Source: Phytophthora quininea (taxonomy: Eukaryota; Oomycota; Peronosporomycetes; Peronosporales; Peronosporaceae). Taken from it: a stretch of 35,896 nucleotides of DNA. The notes beneath the pieces are model-generated. The model saw nothing but the letters and a program-made list of their open reading frames with translations, was not told the DNA's origin and searched no databases. The stretch is taken from NCBI GenBank assembly GCA_011947345.1, contig JAAVTG010000159.1, positions 1 to 35,896 of the forward strand, read 5' to 3'. The first letter of the stretch is position 1; the number at the start of each line of letters is the position of its first letter. Of this stretch, positions 10,804-22,025 are shown piece after piece. The translations under genes and the position numbers were made by a program.

Positions 10804-11548
10804 TTAACTAGCAGCTTTGGCCACTCCCTCCAGGTATTCTACGAAGTAGTGGTAGTTTTGGTGCCCCCTCAGCTCCTCCCCGTTTTTCTTGTAAGTCCGA
10901 GCGAGGCTCTGACGTAGTATTCAGGCCTTTGCATCGCAGTGCGAATCATAAGCTTGGCATCAAACTCGGGTCGTGACAAAGGCTTTAAGATTTCTTCAAC
11001 CGTCGGATTTGGAAACCTATTCCCGTCGATTGTTTTGTCGTCGACCATGTTGACGTACTTCGTGTAGATCTTGAACTCGTCGGAGTTTTGCAAGTTCTTA
11101 ATCTTCTGGAGACCGAGGATGTCCCACATACGGAGCGTTGAGGTGTCTCTCTTAAGAAATTCATCCAGCTTGCCTTCGAACTTGGTCAGATAATCGATGT
11201 AGAACTTGTAGTTGGGAGCCGCCTTGAGTGTGGTGTCGAACTTCTTCCCCAGCTTCAACGCTTTCTTGACATGAGCCGGAGTCCGTTCATTCTTGATCCA
11301 GTCGTCAATCTTGAACCACGTGGCGGCATCCTTCGCCACCTTGAGTTTCACGGCAATTGACGAAATAATAGGAATCTAAGCCCTTTCTTCATTGATTCTC
11401 AAATGTCGCCTTGAACCCAGCGATTCGATCATTTCCCCACCTGAAAGGGTCGAAGCTTCCTTAAACTGGTAGATGCAGTCTCAGCACAAGTTGCGATACC
11501 AACCAAGTAGATGGCTGTCACCACCAGTAGAAGATGTCGAAGAAACAT
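10804..11548 (-). pseudogene. RXLR-dEER WY effector gene with frame breaks and an in-frame stop
   Basis: The minus strand from ATG 11548 encodes a signal peptide (MFLRHLLLVVTAIYLVGIATCA). In another frame lie RHLR (11408-11397) and EER (11390-11382), the canonical RXLR-dEER host-delivery signature. The EER frame hits TAG at 11378-11376, then continues in that same frame as a WY region: W-motif TWFKIDDWIKNE, Y-motif YKFYIDYLTKFEGKLDEF, KYVNMVDDK and RPEYYVRASLGL. Near 10885 the frame slips again and ends with a second Y-type motif (NYHYFVEYLEGV) and a stop at 10806. The two slips (runs at 11435-11438 and 10883-10887) fit single missing bases; the TAG does not. Convergent with the effector at 10080. 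Confidence 0.72.
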
Positions 11549-11764
11549 GATGAGCTTGAAAACACTTGATGCGAGGATAGAAGATTGAAAACTGAACAAT
11601 ACCAACTTGGTATAGCAACTAAATCGCTACTTTAGTGATGCTCTCCACGACACGCGTACTGTATTGCGTACGGATTACTGGACGCCGGCGGCATGATCTC
11701 CGGAGCAAGAAAATAGTTATGATGCGAGCAAGCTCACAGCTGTGAACACTCTTCCTCTGCTCTT

Positions 11765-12080
11765 TTAGGTATCCCTCAAAGTATTACCAGCTGAGATGTC
11801 CATGAGGCCCTTCCTGGCAACACTTGCAACGCCTGGAAAAACTCCGCAGATCATTTCGCCGCGGTTCGAACGCCAAGTTTCTTTACATTCGGTCCCGGAA
11901 GCTGGGAAGTAAATCTCGACAGATTCGGTAACGTCTTTGATTGCGTTGCCGTCGAACATGTTGACGTGGCTGATGTAAATCCGACGATGGTGATGGTCAG
12001 GTGATCACGCCCAACTAGTCTTTAGACACGCTTTGTAGAGCGTGTAGTTCCTGTCTCGGTCGTCACCCCAGTGTGAAAGT
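11765..12080 (-). pseudogene. Fourth WY-effector relic
   Basis: In the minus orientation a decayed Y-motif (RNYTLYKACLKT, about 12055-12020) and a segment IYISHVNMFDGNAIKDV (about 11975-11925) match YKFYIDYLTKF and IYTKYVNMVDDKTID of the effector at 10804-11548. The frame is broken between them and no signal peptide or RXLR is found upstream. Confidence 0.45.
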
Positions 12081-12417
12081 CGCTCGGAAAATCTAGCTAC
12101 GGTGGCCACCACTATAATCGAATACTTTCGAACTACTAATCAGTTGGAAGGATACCACGTTTTCGATGAGAAAACTCTACAAAGGTCTTCATTTTGCAAC
12201 AGGAGCTACGATATCAAAGAAAGACGTCAACAATGACGACACTGCTTCATGTCGTTACTACTGCTGGGCGTTCGCGCCCTTATCATACTTCTTGCCGCTG
12301 TGCTGCTCGCCACACTTCGTGTTCTCGCCATCATTCTGATAGTGTTATGACAACAATCCCTAGGTGCATAAGTGCTACGTAACCCGTAGGATATGCTGCA
12401 AAATGAGCATGGCGCGT
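12081..12417. other. Intergenic between effector relic and CYFIP
   Basis: No conserved gene seen. A 33-codon, almost wholly hydrophobic ORF lies at 12249-12350 (plus); whether it is expressed cannot be judged. Confidence 0.4.
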
Positions 12418-15400
12418 TTATTGAAGTGGTTCCATGTCTATCACGATATACTGCAGACCTCGTCGACCATTTAGCTCGTGTTCTCGTACCGAAGGATTTT
12501 TCGGTGGAGTGAATGTCGGAGGGTAAATGTTGCTGGGGTATTCTGTCCTCGTGGCCACAGCATATCGAGCGTGTGGAAGATTTGTTTAGATGCCTCGCGC
12601 ATTTTACGGGCGTTTACGACGAAGCGAGTGGCGTTGTCCTCCATGTCTCGGTCTAACGCACCCACACTGAACGTTTCGCTTTTCTGTCGATTCTTCTTCG
12701 ATTGCACGAGTGCGATTTGCTTGTCGGTTGCTGTCTTGATCTCCTCGTAGTTACGGACATTCAAGACATGTTGACTGACATTCCAAAGTTCGTAGAGCGT
12801 TCGTTGACCGAGAAGATGAACAATGGCACAGCCCGCGAGTTGCACTCCGTCCCCAAACATTTCGCGTAGCGACAACAAAGACTCGTCATCATCTTCATCC
12901 ATATTGGAGACAGCAACGCGAGGACGGTTGCAGCTTAGAAACTCGAGAGCACCACACGTGGTAGAAGCTCGCCACGTTCGCCATTTTCTCGGGCTGTGAC
13001 GCTGGCTCAGCTTCCCACTCAACAGCGATCTCCGATCTTTCTAACATGGCACTAATTCGTCCAAGCGCACATTTGAGTAAATGTATGGAGCGAGAGTCAT
13101 TGCTGGGGCTCAGTATGCTCGTGTCCTTCGCAACGATTTAGTTAGTGAATCAATTTTGTGTGTAGTGTATTCTGGACTTACCATAACATCTCCAAGCACC
13201 AACAAAAACATTAGCGCGTTACCGATCTCGCGAAAACAGTGAAAGACTTGAGCTTCCAGTTCGTCCGAGTCGAGTAGATGCTTAAATTTTCCTGCAAAAT
13301 ATCCGTAGCACCCTGTAGCACAGCACTGCATCAATAGACTGGACAATGCGTACCAACATCACATTATTATACAGACCTTCAGTGCGATACATGAAGCGAG
13401 GTAGCCGAAAGGGTGGGATGGTAGAGCCCAACGCAGGGATGCACAATGCCAGCACGTCTTCAATCTGTTTTTAAAAAACATGAAATACATTTAAAAAAAT
13501 GTTTTATAATCGTCGCCAATAGAGCCATTACCTTTGCAACTGCGAAATCAATGCAGTCTTCAGCAACCTGAAGTAGCTCACGCGTGGAAAGGAGTGCGAC
13601 AAGTGAATCGACGTGAGGCTCTCTGTCAAAGGCATACAAAAAAATGAGTTCAAATAAGCTATCTATCCCAACATGTTTCACGTTTTACAACGCACCCGAA
13701 GTAGCTGCGGTGTGAACCAGTAATGCTCTTCTCTAAAGCCCCATATTTGGCTGCTCTATCTGACGCTGAGTTTCCGAATTTGGCTCGGAAAATGCTGGCC
13801 CTGGTTAATCGATTTCGTTTAGCTTTCCTTAAACATTCTTCATGCGCCGCCTGATCCCCCACAGTCATCATCAGGGCCACATGCAATGGCATACGAACAA
13901 AGCGTCTACTGTCAAACTTTAAGCTAAAGTGTTGGCATAGATCCGTCCTTATACTCAGCGAGATATGCTCGTGAACTCGAGACCTATTCGAGGAAATTGC
14001 TATTTCCGACAAATCGAACAGTTTCTCATTCGCTTCTTCCATCACATCGTCAAATTCGCCGAGGGCAATTGCCGATAGCGCCTCGCGGGTGGCTTTCAAG
14101 CACCCAAGCAGTTCACGCATCGCGACAAAACAGGTCACGTCACTCGTTTCGAGCTTTGTAATCCAACCTTCCACATCTTTACGAAACACTGCGTCAAGGC
14201 GTTGTCCAAGCAAGAAAGTAAGGTCGTAACTCCGCCCGAAAATGGTTACTAGTCTCTGTGTAAGAATGGATTCAAACGTCGAATCGTGTCCTTCAGCCAA
14301 ATTGGCTTCATCAACAGGGGGCAACGATGGAATCGATTTGTTGGATACTGAACCAGTTTTGCTGGTGTTGTCAAGGTCCCCACAACCCCCGATTCTTTAC
14401 ACGCAGCTCTTGCAGCTACGGATTTGTAGTGGAGATAAATTCGATCCGCCAACAAATAGACCAAGTGGTCGAAACATAACTTCCCCTCGGCCTCGATTTC
14501 GTCGTACAGCCACTGCTGTCGTAATCTAAAAAGCGAGCAGTTCGCCGCATCATTGTAAACGTCTAGTACTGCCACCACAGGTTCAATCCCCAATGTGGCG
14601 CTGGTCAAACAATGCTCGGCAAGCAGCCACGGCAGAGAAATTTCAGGAGGGATTTGTACTGTATTGGCAAGCTCGAGGTGAAGTTCTCGAAACCAGAGAG
14701 CAGAGAAATCACCCAGTTCATCAAATGTGGCTGTACAATCCAACAGTATGGCAAACACCCCAGCTTCATGATAAAACTTCTGGAGTTCCTCAACGTCTGA
14801 ACTGGTCAAACACGATAATAGAACATGAACGTCAGCCAAGCTTATGATATCACACGCCTCTCAATCACTCCTAGTTGCCCATTACCTGTCAAGATCTTTC
14901 TTGAATGAAAATAATGCTGAAGACGCCGTTCCCTTGCCATTCATATCCCCCATGGATCGTCTTGCATAAATGGAGTCTACTAGAGTCCGTAGAATTTGGA
15001 TTTGGCACAAAGATGGACTCGCTATTCGATCCGGGAGTTGGGAGAACTTGCGCTCCTTGCGTTTTTCTTAAAGTCACTTGCCAACACTTCGCAATCGACC
15101 CAATCGCCGCACTATCAGTAAAAGTAACAACACAGAATGAGTGGCCTGAAAATACAAGGGACATAAGCTAGCGTTCAGCTTACCGTTGTGCGGATATCGT
15201 GGAGAAGCTTTGTGCACGCCAGCTTGCGCTTATCCGCCCGGTGTAGTATTGGGAGGAGCGTGTGCTGGACAAACTTTTGAATCTTATGGTACACAACTCG
15301 GCGCACACTATTCTCAATTTTAAGTTGGAACTCCCAAAAGCTGTATCACCGACTTCACCCCATAAATAATATCCGCCATAGCCTGCCACTCCTCACCCGA

Positions 15401-17233
15401 ATAATTATGTTTTGTAACGCGTTCGTATTCGAAAAAGGGATTGTCTGTGGGTGTTCCCGCTTCCTCACGTATCGTGTCGGTGGCTTCCGGATTCTGTTAG
15501 AGGTAGGCTACTATGTTACTTATTACATATCCCAATTGTAATGATGCATGGAAAGTTACAGTACCTGGTACTTCCACGCCAAGAACAGCAAAAAGCTGGA
15601 CTTCCACTTGTGTAAATATCCGATTCCAGCAACTACCACTTCGTACAGCTTTCCATGCTGTTCCAACGTGAACTCAGATCCCATGTTCTAAAAGGTAAGC
15701 TCGAGTTCAGTTCCATGTTATAAGGAAATAGCAGTAATACATTTTACCAGATTCAGCGCGTACATCAACCGTGGAAGGAAGGACTGGCAAGTCTCTTTGT
15801 AATCACGTGAAGCAGCCACAATATCGAACATTGTTTCCCGAGATTTTGCTGACGAGGCAATATCTATCGGCTCCACTTTAGAACCCCTTGGGAAAGTTGC
15901 AATTTTACTGGCTTGATGCTAGCTTCGTGGAGCATTGGAATAACAAGAAATCGAGCAATTATTTTCCCAGCCTAAACAGTACTGTTAGAATAATGACGCG
16001 CCTAGAAACACGTGCAGTAGAAAATCCTACTTGAATATATGCGTACCGCCTCGAGAACTTTCTTGTCCGCTCCAGGTATTGTACCAGTTTTCTTCCAAGT
16101 CTCGGATCCCTCCAGAACTACGAGCAGATACGACAATGCTCTAATGTACTTGAATGTGTTGCTTGGTGTCGTGCAGGTATCATCCTTCACATGACTGACG
16201 CAATGCCGTAAAAGCAGGTAAGTGACTTGGTCATATCTACAAAACGCACATTGTTTGTTAGTCCGATCGGCGAAAACATAGTAAACTAAAAAGCTTACCG
16301 TTTGACGTTCGTCAAGTTATGCCGCAAGGAGTCCCACACCGATCCTTTCGCCTGGTAGGAGCTCCCCATAAATTCTTGTAGCCTTACAATATCCCTTTCC
16401 ACCGACTCTGCATCCGGTAGATCCGCTTTAACATGTTGAAACACTCTACAGTCACATATTATTTTCACATATATGTTCAATCTCAATTCCAACCGCTCTT
16501 CTTACCTTTTAAACACCGTAAAGTCATTTCTAAGACTGCTTTTAGTGTCGTTCAGATGATTGAGCTGCAAGATTACATCCATGACATCCACAAGCGCGTC
16601 CATCATGACGTCTGGGATGACTCTGGTCATGTTTTCGTGCACTGTCGTCCTCTGGATATTATCGCTCAAAAGCACCACAGCTTGAGCGCAAAACTCACTC
16701 AGCTGCTTTATCTTGTCCACTTGTGGCTGTAACACTAGAAATTCAAGTTAATCTCAATTGATAATATTAAAATTGGAGACATGAGCAACCCGTGAAGAGC
16801 GCTTGGTAGTATTGCTTGATCTTCTCGGGGTCTACTGTGGCCACTACGGGCGGGAACGCTCTGGCACAACTTCTGGAGCAGTAGATAGAGCGCACCAGAT
16901 CCCTGCCCTCCACGCTCTTGCCCTGTAGCTGGCGCACGACCTTCATCTCCTCGGCAAATAGGAAGCCGCTGGCAACTTCGTGCGCGTTGTCAGCTGCTGT
17001 GGTCGTAGGAAGACGCAGAGCAGTAGCAGTGCATCCCCTCCGGTCTTGTGACTGGTTGGAGAGCAGCAAGATGCAGCGAACGCGTGCAACGCGCCCAGCG
17101 AGCCGCCCGAGCCGATCTCCATCGGATTTTGCTAATGACCTTTCAAGATAGTAAAATGCTCTGAAAAGATTGTAGCAAATTGAAGTGCTTCGTTTAACGG
17201 CAACCAAAGCATTCAAGTTCGCGTGACGGACAT
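12418..17233 (-). CDS. CYFIP1: CYFIP/Sra-1/PIR121, SCAR/WAVE complex subunit
   Basis: The Rac-binding subunit of the SCAR/WAVE complex, which activates Arp2/3 actin nucleation at the plasma membrane. Thirteen exons follow the family end to end: YCSRSCARAFPPVV (human TWRSCSRAIPQV), TKSSLRNDFTVFKR, SALWFRELHLELA, LYDEIEAEGKLCFDHLVYLL, FESILTQRLVTIFGRSYDL, HCFREIGNALMFLLVL and EMFGDGVQLAGCAIVHLLGQ. Introns (from the 5' end): 16789-16735, 16505-16446, 16298-16237, 16046-15972, 15747-15688, 15564-15494, 15183-15112, 14885-14841, 13695-13623, 13531-13465, 13376-13313, 13181-13126. Length is about 1350 aa (human about 1250). The N-terminus is unresolved: 17233 is the outermost ATG but out of frame. 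Frame slips occur near 15905, 15320, 15064, 14388, 12950 and 12536. The last slip decides the end: the family-like FTPPKNPS tail leads to a stop at 12418, otherwise the stop is at 12471. Confidence 0.93.
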
Positions 17234-17556
17234 CTCCCAAATCACTGATCGGCAGTATTTCACTGTGGAAATTAACATGTGATTTGATTGATCACTTGGA
17301 AGACGTGTGAGGCGGGACCGCTTCAAAAAGCAGTACGCGGTGTTTGCAGTTTGCACGATGGGAGGATCGTGCGCGGTGCTAGCCAAACTTGACCGCGGTT
17401 GAACTTTGTCGATCCATCCCGGCCTAGTGAACTAGCACAGCTCAATCTTTATCTTTGCTGTCAAACACGTATTCAAGTCGATAGAAGTTCAATTGTGCCT
17501 GTATGTGAGGCTCATTCGGTACAATTTGTTGTTTCAACTCTGGCCAAATTCCGCGG
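17234..17556. promoter_or_regulatory. Divergent intergenic region, CYFIP / sugar transporter
   Basis: About 320 bp between the divergently read CYFIP and transporter genes, expected to hold both promoters. No clear TATA box or convincing initiator was recognised. Confidence 0.4.
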
Positions 17557-19184
17557 ATGCTTGCTCGACAAGAGTCATTTTCCAATTTGCTCTCAAAAGA
17601 GCAATCCATCACCGACTTCTTCGCATCGACTTCTCCATCTCGTCCTATGACGGCATCGGTAGTGATACCAGTCAATCGCGTCTCGCTCGATTCCGAGCCA
17701 ACCGAGGGCAGTCGCACGTACGCCATCATCGTCTGCGTGTTCGCGTCACTCGGTGGCTTCTACTTCGGATATGACCAGGGAGTGACGAGTGGCGTTTTGA
17801 TCATGGACAGCTTCCTGAACGACTACTGCGTCGGGTGGCACAACTTCACGTATGCGGATTGCACCAAGTCGTCTTCGGACCTGCCTGGGGAATGGACGAC
17901 GTTTACGGTCTGGTACAACGTGGTGTACAATCTCGGCTGTCTCGTGGGGGCCCTGTTCGGCGGCTACATCGCTGACAAGTTTGGTCGCCGCGCCACCATC
18001 TCGTCGGCGGGTTTGCTCTTTTGCGTTGGAACGAGTTGGGTGTGCTTCAACCCTGCTCAACAGCACGGGCTGATGTACATCGCGCGTATCGTTCAAGGTC
18101 TTGGTGTCGGCAACTCGTCCTTCTCACTACCGATTTTCGGGTCGGAGATATCCCCCAAGGAGCTCCGCGGTCGTCTGTCCGGGCTCATGATCATGCCTGT
18201 CACCTTTGGCCAATGCCTCGCCAACCTCATCAACATCCTGGTGGAGAACAACGACAAGAGCTGGCGAATCAGTAACGCCGTGTCGATGATCCCGCCCATT
18301 ATCGTCATGCTTGGCATCTACTGCGTCCCCGAGAGCCCTCGATGGACCTACCAGCACAAGGGCAAGGAGAAGGCTGCTGCCGTGCTGAGACGACTGCGCC
18401 AGACCGAGCACGTGGATCACGAGCTGACTGCGATCGGAGACCAGATCGCACAGGAAGAGTCTAGTGGCTTGAGGCTCAAGGAGCTCTGGGAGGCGTCCGT
18501 GCGCAAGCGTGTGGTGATCGCCATGACGTTCCAACTGCTGCAACAAGCCACCGGCATCAACCCCATCATGACGTACGGCTCGCTCATCTTCAAGGACATC
18601 ACCGGCGCCGGCATCTACTCGTCGCTGCTGCTCACCGCAGTCAACTTCCTGAGCACGATGCCGGGGCTGTTCATGGTGGACAAGTTCGGTCGGCGCTACA
18701 TGGCGATCCTCGGGGCCGTCGGGATGGTGCTCGGCCACCTCTTTGCCGCCGTCCTGTTCACCGCCATCTGCGACGGCAACGTCGACAGCGCCGGGTGTCC
18801 CCGAGTGGGCGGCTGGTTCATCTGCATCGGCACCGCGCTCTTCGTGTTCAGCTTCGCGACGTCGTGGGGTCGGTGCCCTGGATCTACTGCTCGGAGATCT
18901 TCCCGCTCCATGTGCGAGCGACGGCCGTGTCGCTCTCGACCGCCGCCAACTGGGTCGGAGGCGCGCTCATGACGGAGGTCGTCAAGCTCTTTCCGTATCT
19001 GAACATCAACGGCGTCTTCTTCCTGTTCGCCGGCCTGGCCTTCCTCTGCGGGCTGTTCGTCTACTGCTTCTGTCCGGAGACCAAGGGGATTCTGCTCGAG
19101 GACATCGAGGAGCTGTTCCACCCTCGGACGAGTGCCAAGTCGCCTGGATTCGCCGAGATCAAGAGTCCGAGTGTCGCGGTGTAA
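17557..19184 (+). CDS. Sugar-porter family MFS transporter
   Basis: A twelve-helix major facilitator of the sugar porter family, a proton-coupled or facilitative hexose carrier of the plasma membrane. Signatures in order: FYFGYDQGVTSGVL (helix 1), GGYIADKFGRR (loop 2-3), IARIVQGLGVG, PESPRW with the central cytosolic loop, QLLQQATGIN (helix 7), MVDKFGRRYM (loop 8-9), PWIYCSEIFPL (helix 10) and FCPETKG after helix 12. Translation starts at ATG 17557; M31 (17647) is an alternative start. The frame slips by one base at the G run 18866-18869: the first frame stops at 18972, while the family sequence continues in the next frame to 19184. The same slip is present in the inverted copy at 22026-22818. 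About 540 aa if continuous, a normal length. Confidence 0.93.
18342..19134 (+). repeat. Inverted repeat arm A (MFS 3' half)
   Basis: A 793-bp arm matching 22818-22026 on the opposite strand. A handful of differences cluster in the first ~160 bp (outer end); by eye the remaining ~630 bp look identical. The repeat ends sharply after CGGACGAGTG on both sides. Confidence 0.93.
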
Positions 19185-20011
19185 TGTGAGAATGTTGGTC
19201 AACAAGTTGCTGTTGAAGTTGCCTTGTTGTATCCACTGTACTTAGCTTCGCAGCGCGAGTCGAGTCGAGTCGAGTCGACTCCGTCTGCAGAGCAAGACGA
19301 TTGGAAGACAAAATGCGTCTCGAGTTGAAGACGACTGCAGATCCTTGCGATGAAGGAACACTACGCCTTGTTAGCGCCGTGTTGCGGTGTGCTGGCTCGT
19401 AGACTGTTCTGCAGTGGGAATGTCGTTGACAGAGAGAGTTGGATCGATGACAAGAGGACTCTGGAGATCGACATGGCGGGCGTACAAGATTTCTCCGTCT
19501 ATGGTGGTAAATGGCCACTTGCTTCCACATGGGGATCACAACGCAAAGAACGAGTGAAGCGGCGGTACTGTTGGCTGCTGTGGCTCGACAACTCCAGATA
19601 CAAGACGGTGACTAAAGTGCAGATGCATCGACGCCTTGAATACCTGGAGGTAGTTGCACCTTTGGAGGAAGACACTACATGGCGACTTTCAACGCGTTCG
19701 AGTCAAAGCCGATTTGGAGACCGAAGGAACTGCTTTCAATGCAGAACAAAGCTGCGTTTTTACTAGTATATTCTCATTTGATGCTGAAGGAACGTGTGCT
19801 ACCGTAAATCCATGCGCATCGACAGATAGGCCTGGAGTTCCTTGGAAGACCAAAAATTGAAAGAGATAATGCGTTCTCATGGGGATGATCAACTCACATG
19901 TGAATATCAAAAACAAATGTATTTCTGAGCAGTGATCGTGGAGAACTGATGAGAAGCAGGCTGCCAGATGTGAAACAACTCACACGCTTGGCGACTACAT
20001 TGACTCCTCAC
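19185..20011. other. Intergenic between MFS gene and Crinkler-like gene
   Basis: Holds a (GAGTC)x4 microsatellite at 19257-19276. An ORF-like stretch on the plus strand (19350-19860, across two frames) includes LEIDMAGVQDFSVYGGKW but is not recognised and has no supporting context. Confidence 0.4.
19257..19276. repeat. (GAGTC)4 microsatellite
   Basis: Four perfect tandem GAGTC units, followed by the mirror-like GACTC. Confidence 0.9.
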
Positions 20012-22020
20012 TGTTGACTTCCAATGAACCACAGACCATACCGTCGAACTTTCACGGCATTCTTCACGCGATAACCTTTTCAATTGTCTTGAGCAGTACC
20101 TGGTTTTCCACTGCGTCAGCATTCAACCCGAAAAACTCCGCTCGTTGGCCAGGAGTAGACAAATCCAACAACAACACTTCATGGATACGAGTACAGCAGC
20201 AAGGTGCCACCTTGCCATTCTCTCCGACGACACTCTTCAACTCGTCGGATATGCCAGTGGCACACAGAATAAGCACGTTCGTCATGAAGCCAAGCACCGT
20301 CCTCGTGTCCTTATCGAATCTTCCTAGCAGATTGTTGAATTGATAGCACTGGTTTTCAAATGCGTCCAGCCCTGTTTTACTGAAGCTGTAGTTTCCCACA
20401 TGTAACCCCGCCATCAACGTCTCGCCTTCTTTTCGACGAGTTTTGGCCTTTCGGTTTGAGCTGTGCTTTCGCTTTCCATTTCCTGAGAGTATGATTTTTC
20501 ACGACGCTCCATGAGGATGGCATCCGGAGAGAGATTCCGGCAGAAACTCAAAACACAGCGACGCGAAATCGCGGTTATCGGGAGGTTTGGCTGACACCAG
20601 AAGCTTGCTAATCTGCTGCATCAGCAGTGGCCAGTCCGCGGAGAGAACGGTGGGTGTGTCCACCGACAAATACCCTTCAGATATTTCCTTAGAGTCATCG
20701 GTACGCTTAGGCAGGTGCCGCACATGGGCCGAAAATCGGCGATTGCCCTCGTTAAACCTCGAGTTCTTGCTGAAAAAGGCTGGTAGCGCTTTCGCGGGCT
20801 TCACTCTCGACGCAAACAATTCCTGGGATCGCTTCAGACAGATCCACTTCAACGCCTCCGAATCATCAAGCCACACGAGATGTTGCGTATCTTTGACAAA
20901 TGAGATGTACTCGCGCAGAGGAAATGCCAAGCTCGCAATTTCCCTCTTCACTTCAGGCAGTACGAATATTTTTGCCTTGGTCACACTTCCTTCCCAACCG
21001 AGATGGCATCGATCCACTACCTGCGCGTACGTTGTCGCCTTGCCAGTGTCGTCCACAGCCGTTTCCATGAGGTCGATGGTTTCATGGCTTGTTAGCAGCT
21101 TCAGCACGACGGATCGAAACTTTGGTATAGCACGGGAAATGTCGATCGAGTCTGTATGCTCAATCTTCGAGGACTTGACTGTCTCGAGATCCGCGTGCGT
21201 CTTGATCGTTTGCAACAGCTGACAAAGCGTTCGTGGATGACCAGCAGACTTATCGAACAGAGTTTGTGCTGCTGCTTTGATAGACTTCAGCCCCCATTCT
21301 TGGTCCAGCGTTGTACTGCTACCAGCTTGAACGACTGTATTGCTCAGAACTGCTTCGATAGCATCAGGCTGTACGAGATCCAACCGCAGCCCAGTGAACT
21401 TGTACGGCCCTCTACAACTCGTCTCGTGTTCCCATGTGGAACGCTCTCGAACGGATTGGAGAAGCCGTCCATAACCACTCAGTAAGAAATATATCTTGGA
21501 GATTTCCACCCACGACTGCAACACGCGCTTGAAGAATTTGTGGAAGAAGTCACTTGACGCTGCATCGCCCTTCCAACCACTAAACCAGTCATCAACATTA
21601 TCCAAAACAATGAAAAGGGGGCCTAGCAGCTCTACCGCGCTGACTGCAAAGGAAACGAGATTGGCCGACGGGTCTGGCAGCATCGTCATCTCGGAAACAT
21701 CTACCAGCTGCCTCTTGACGGCCTCCAGCACCAAAGAGTTGGCGTCCTGGCAGGTCATCCCGTCCATAGCAACCACAGGAGAAACTGCATTTATAATGAT
21801 CGTTCGACATCGGCAGAGCTCGGCTTGAAACGTATTGCGTCTTGCTTCTGGCCACTTTTTTCGACACTTGGCAATGTACTGCTCCGCGAACGCCGTCTTG
21901 CCCATTTCAGACATGTTTTACTCCTATCAGCAACAGGAAGCGAACGGGAATGTCTTCTTCTTCTCCAAGGTTCTCAGTCGACACGTGGCACTTCTCCTTC
22001 AGTAAATAAATCCGCCCTTG
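20012..22020 (-). pseudogene. Crinkler-like P-loop NTPase gene, N-terminally truncated and broken
   Basis: A 471-codon open frame (21914-20499) has a Walker A-like SEMGKTAFAEQY, a Walker B-like PLFIVLDNVDDWF, a sensor-like KIYFLLSGYGRLL and SAGHPRTLCQLLQTI. This layout is typical of the ATPase module of oomycete Crinkler (CRN) proteins and related STAND/AAA ATPases. In the same frame after the TGA at 20499-20501, coding-like sequence continues through a very basic, NLS-like linker (GKRKHSSNRKAKTRRKEGE) into 20417-20064, then one frame over to about 20012. Upstream, the P-loop strand (DIPVRFLLLIG) lies in another frame that runs straight back into the MFS fragment; no LFLAK-type N-terminal region is present. 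The family call is by motif only. Confidence 0.6.
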
Positions 22021-22025
22021 TGATC

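Noticed and set aside
16767..17240. CYFIP start at 17240
   Set aside because: It uses a TTG codon; the nearest ATG (17233) is in another frame, so the true start is left unresolved.
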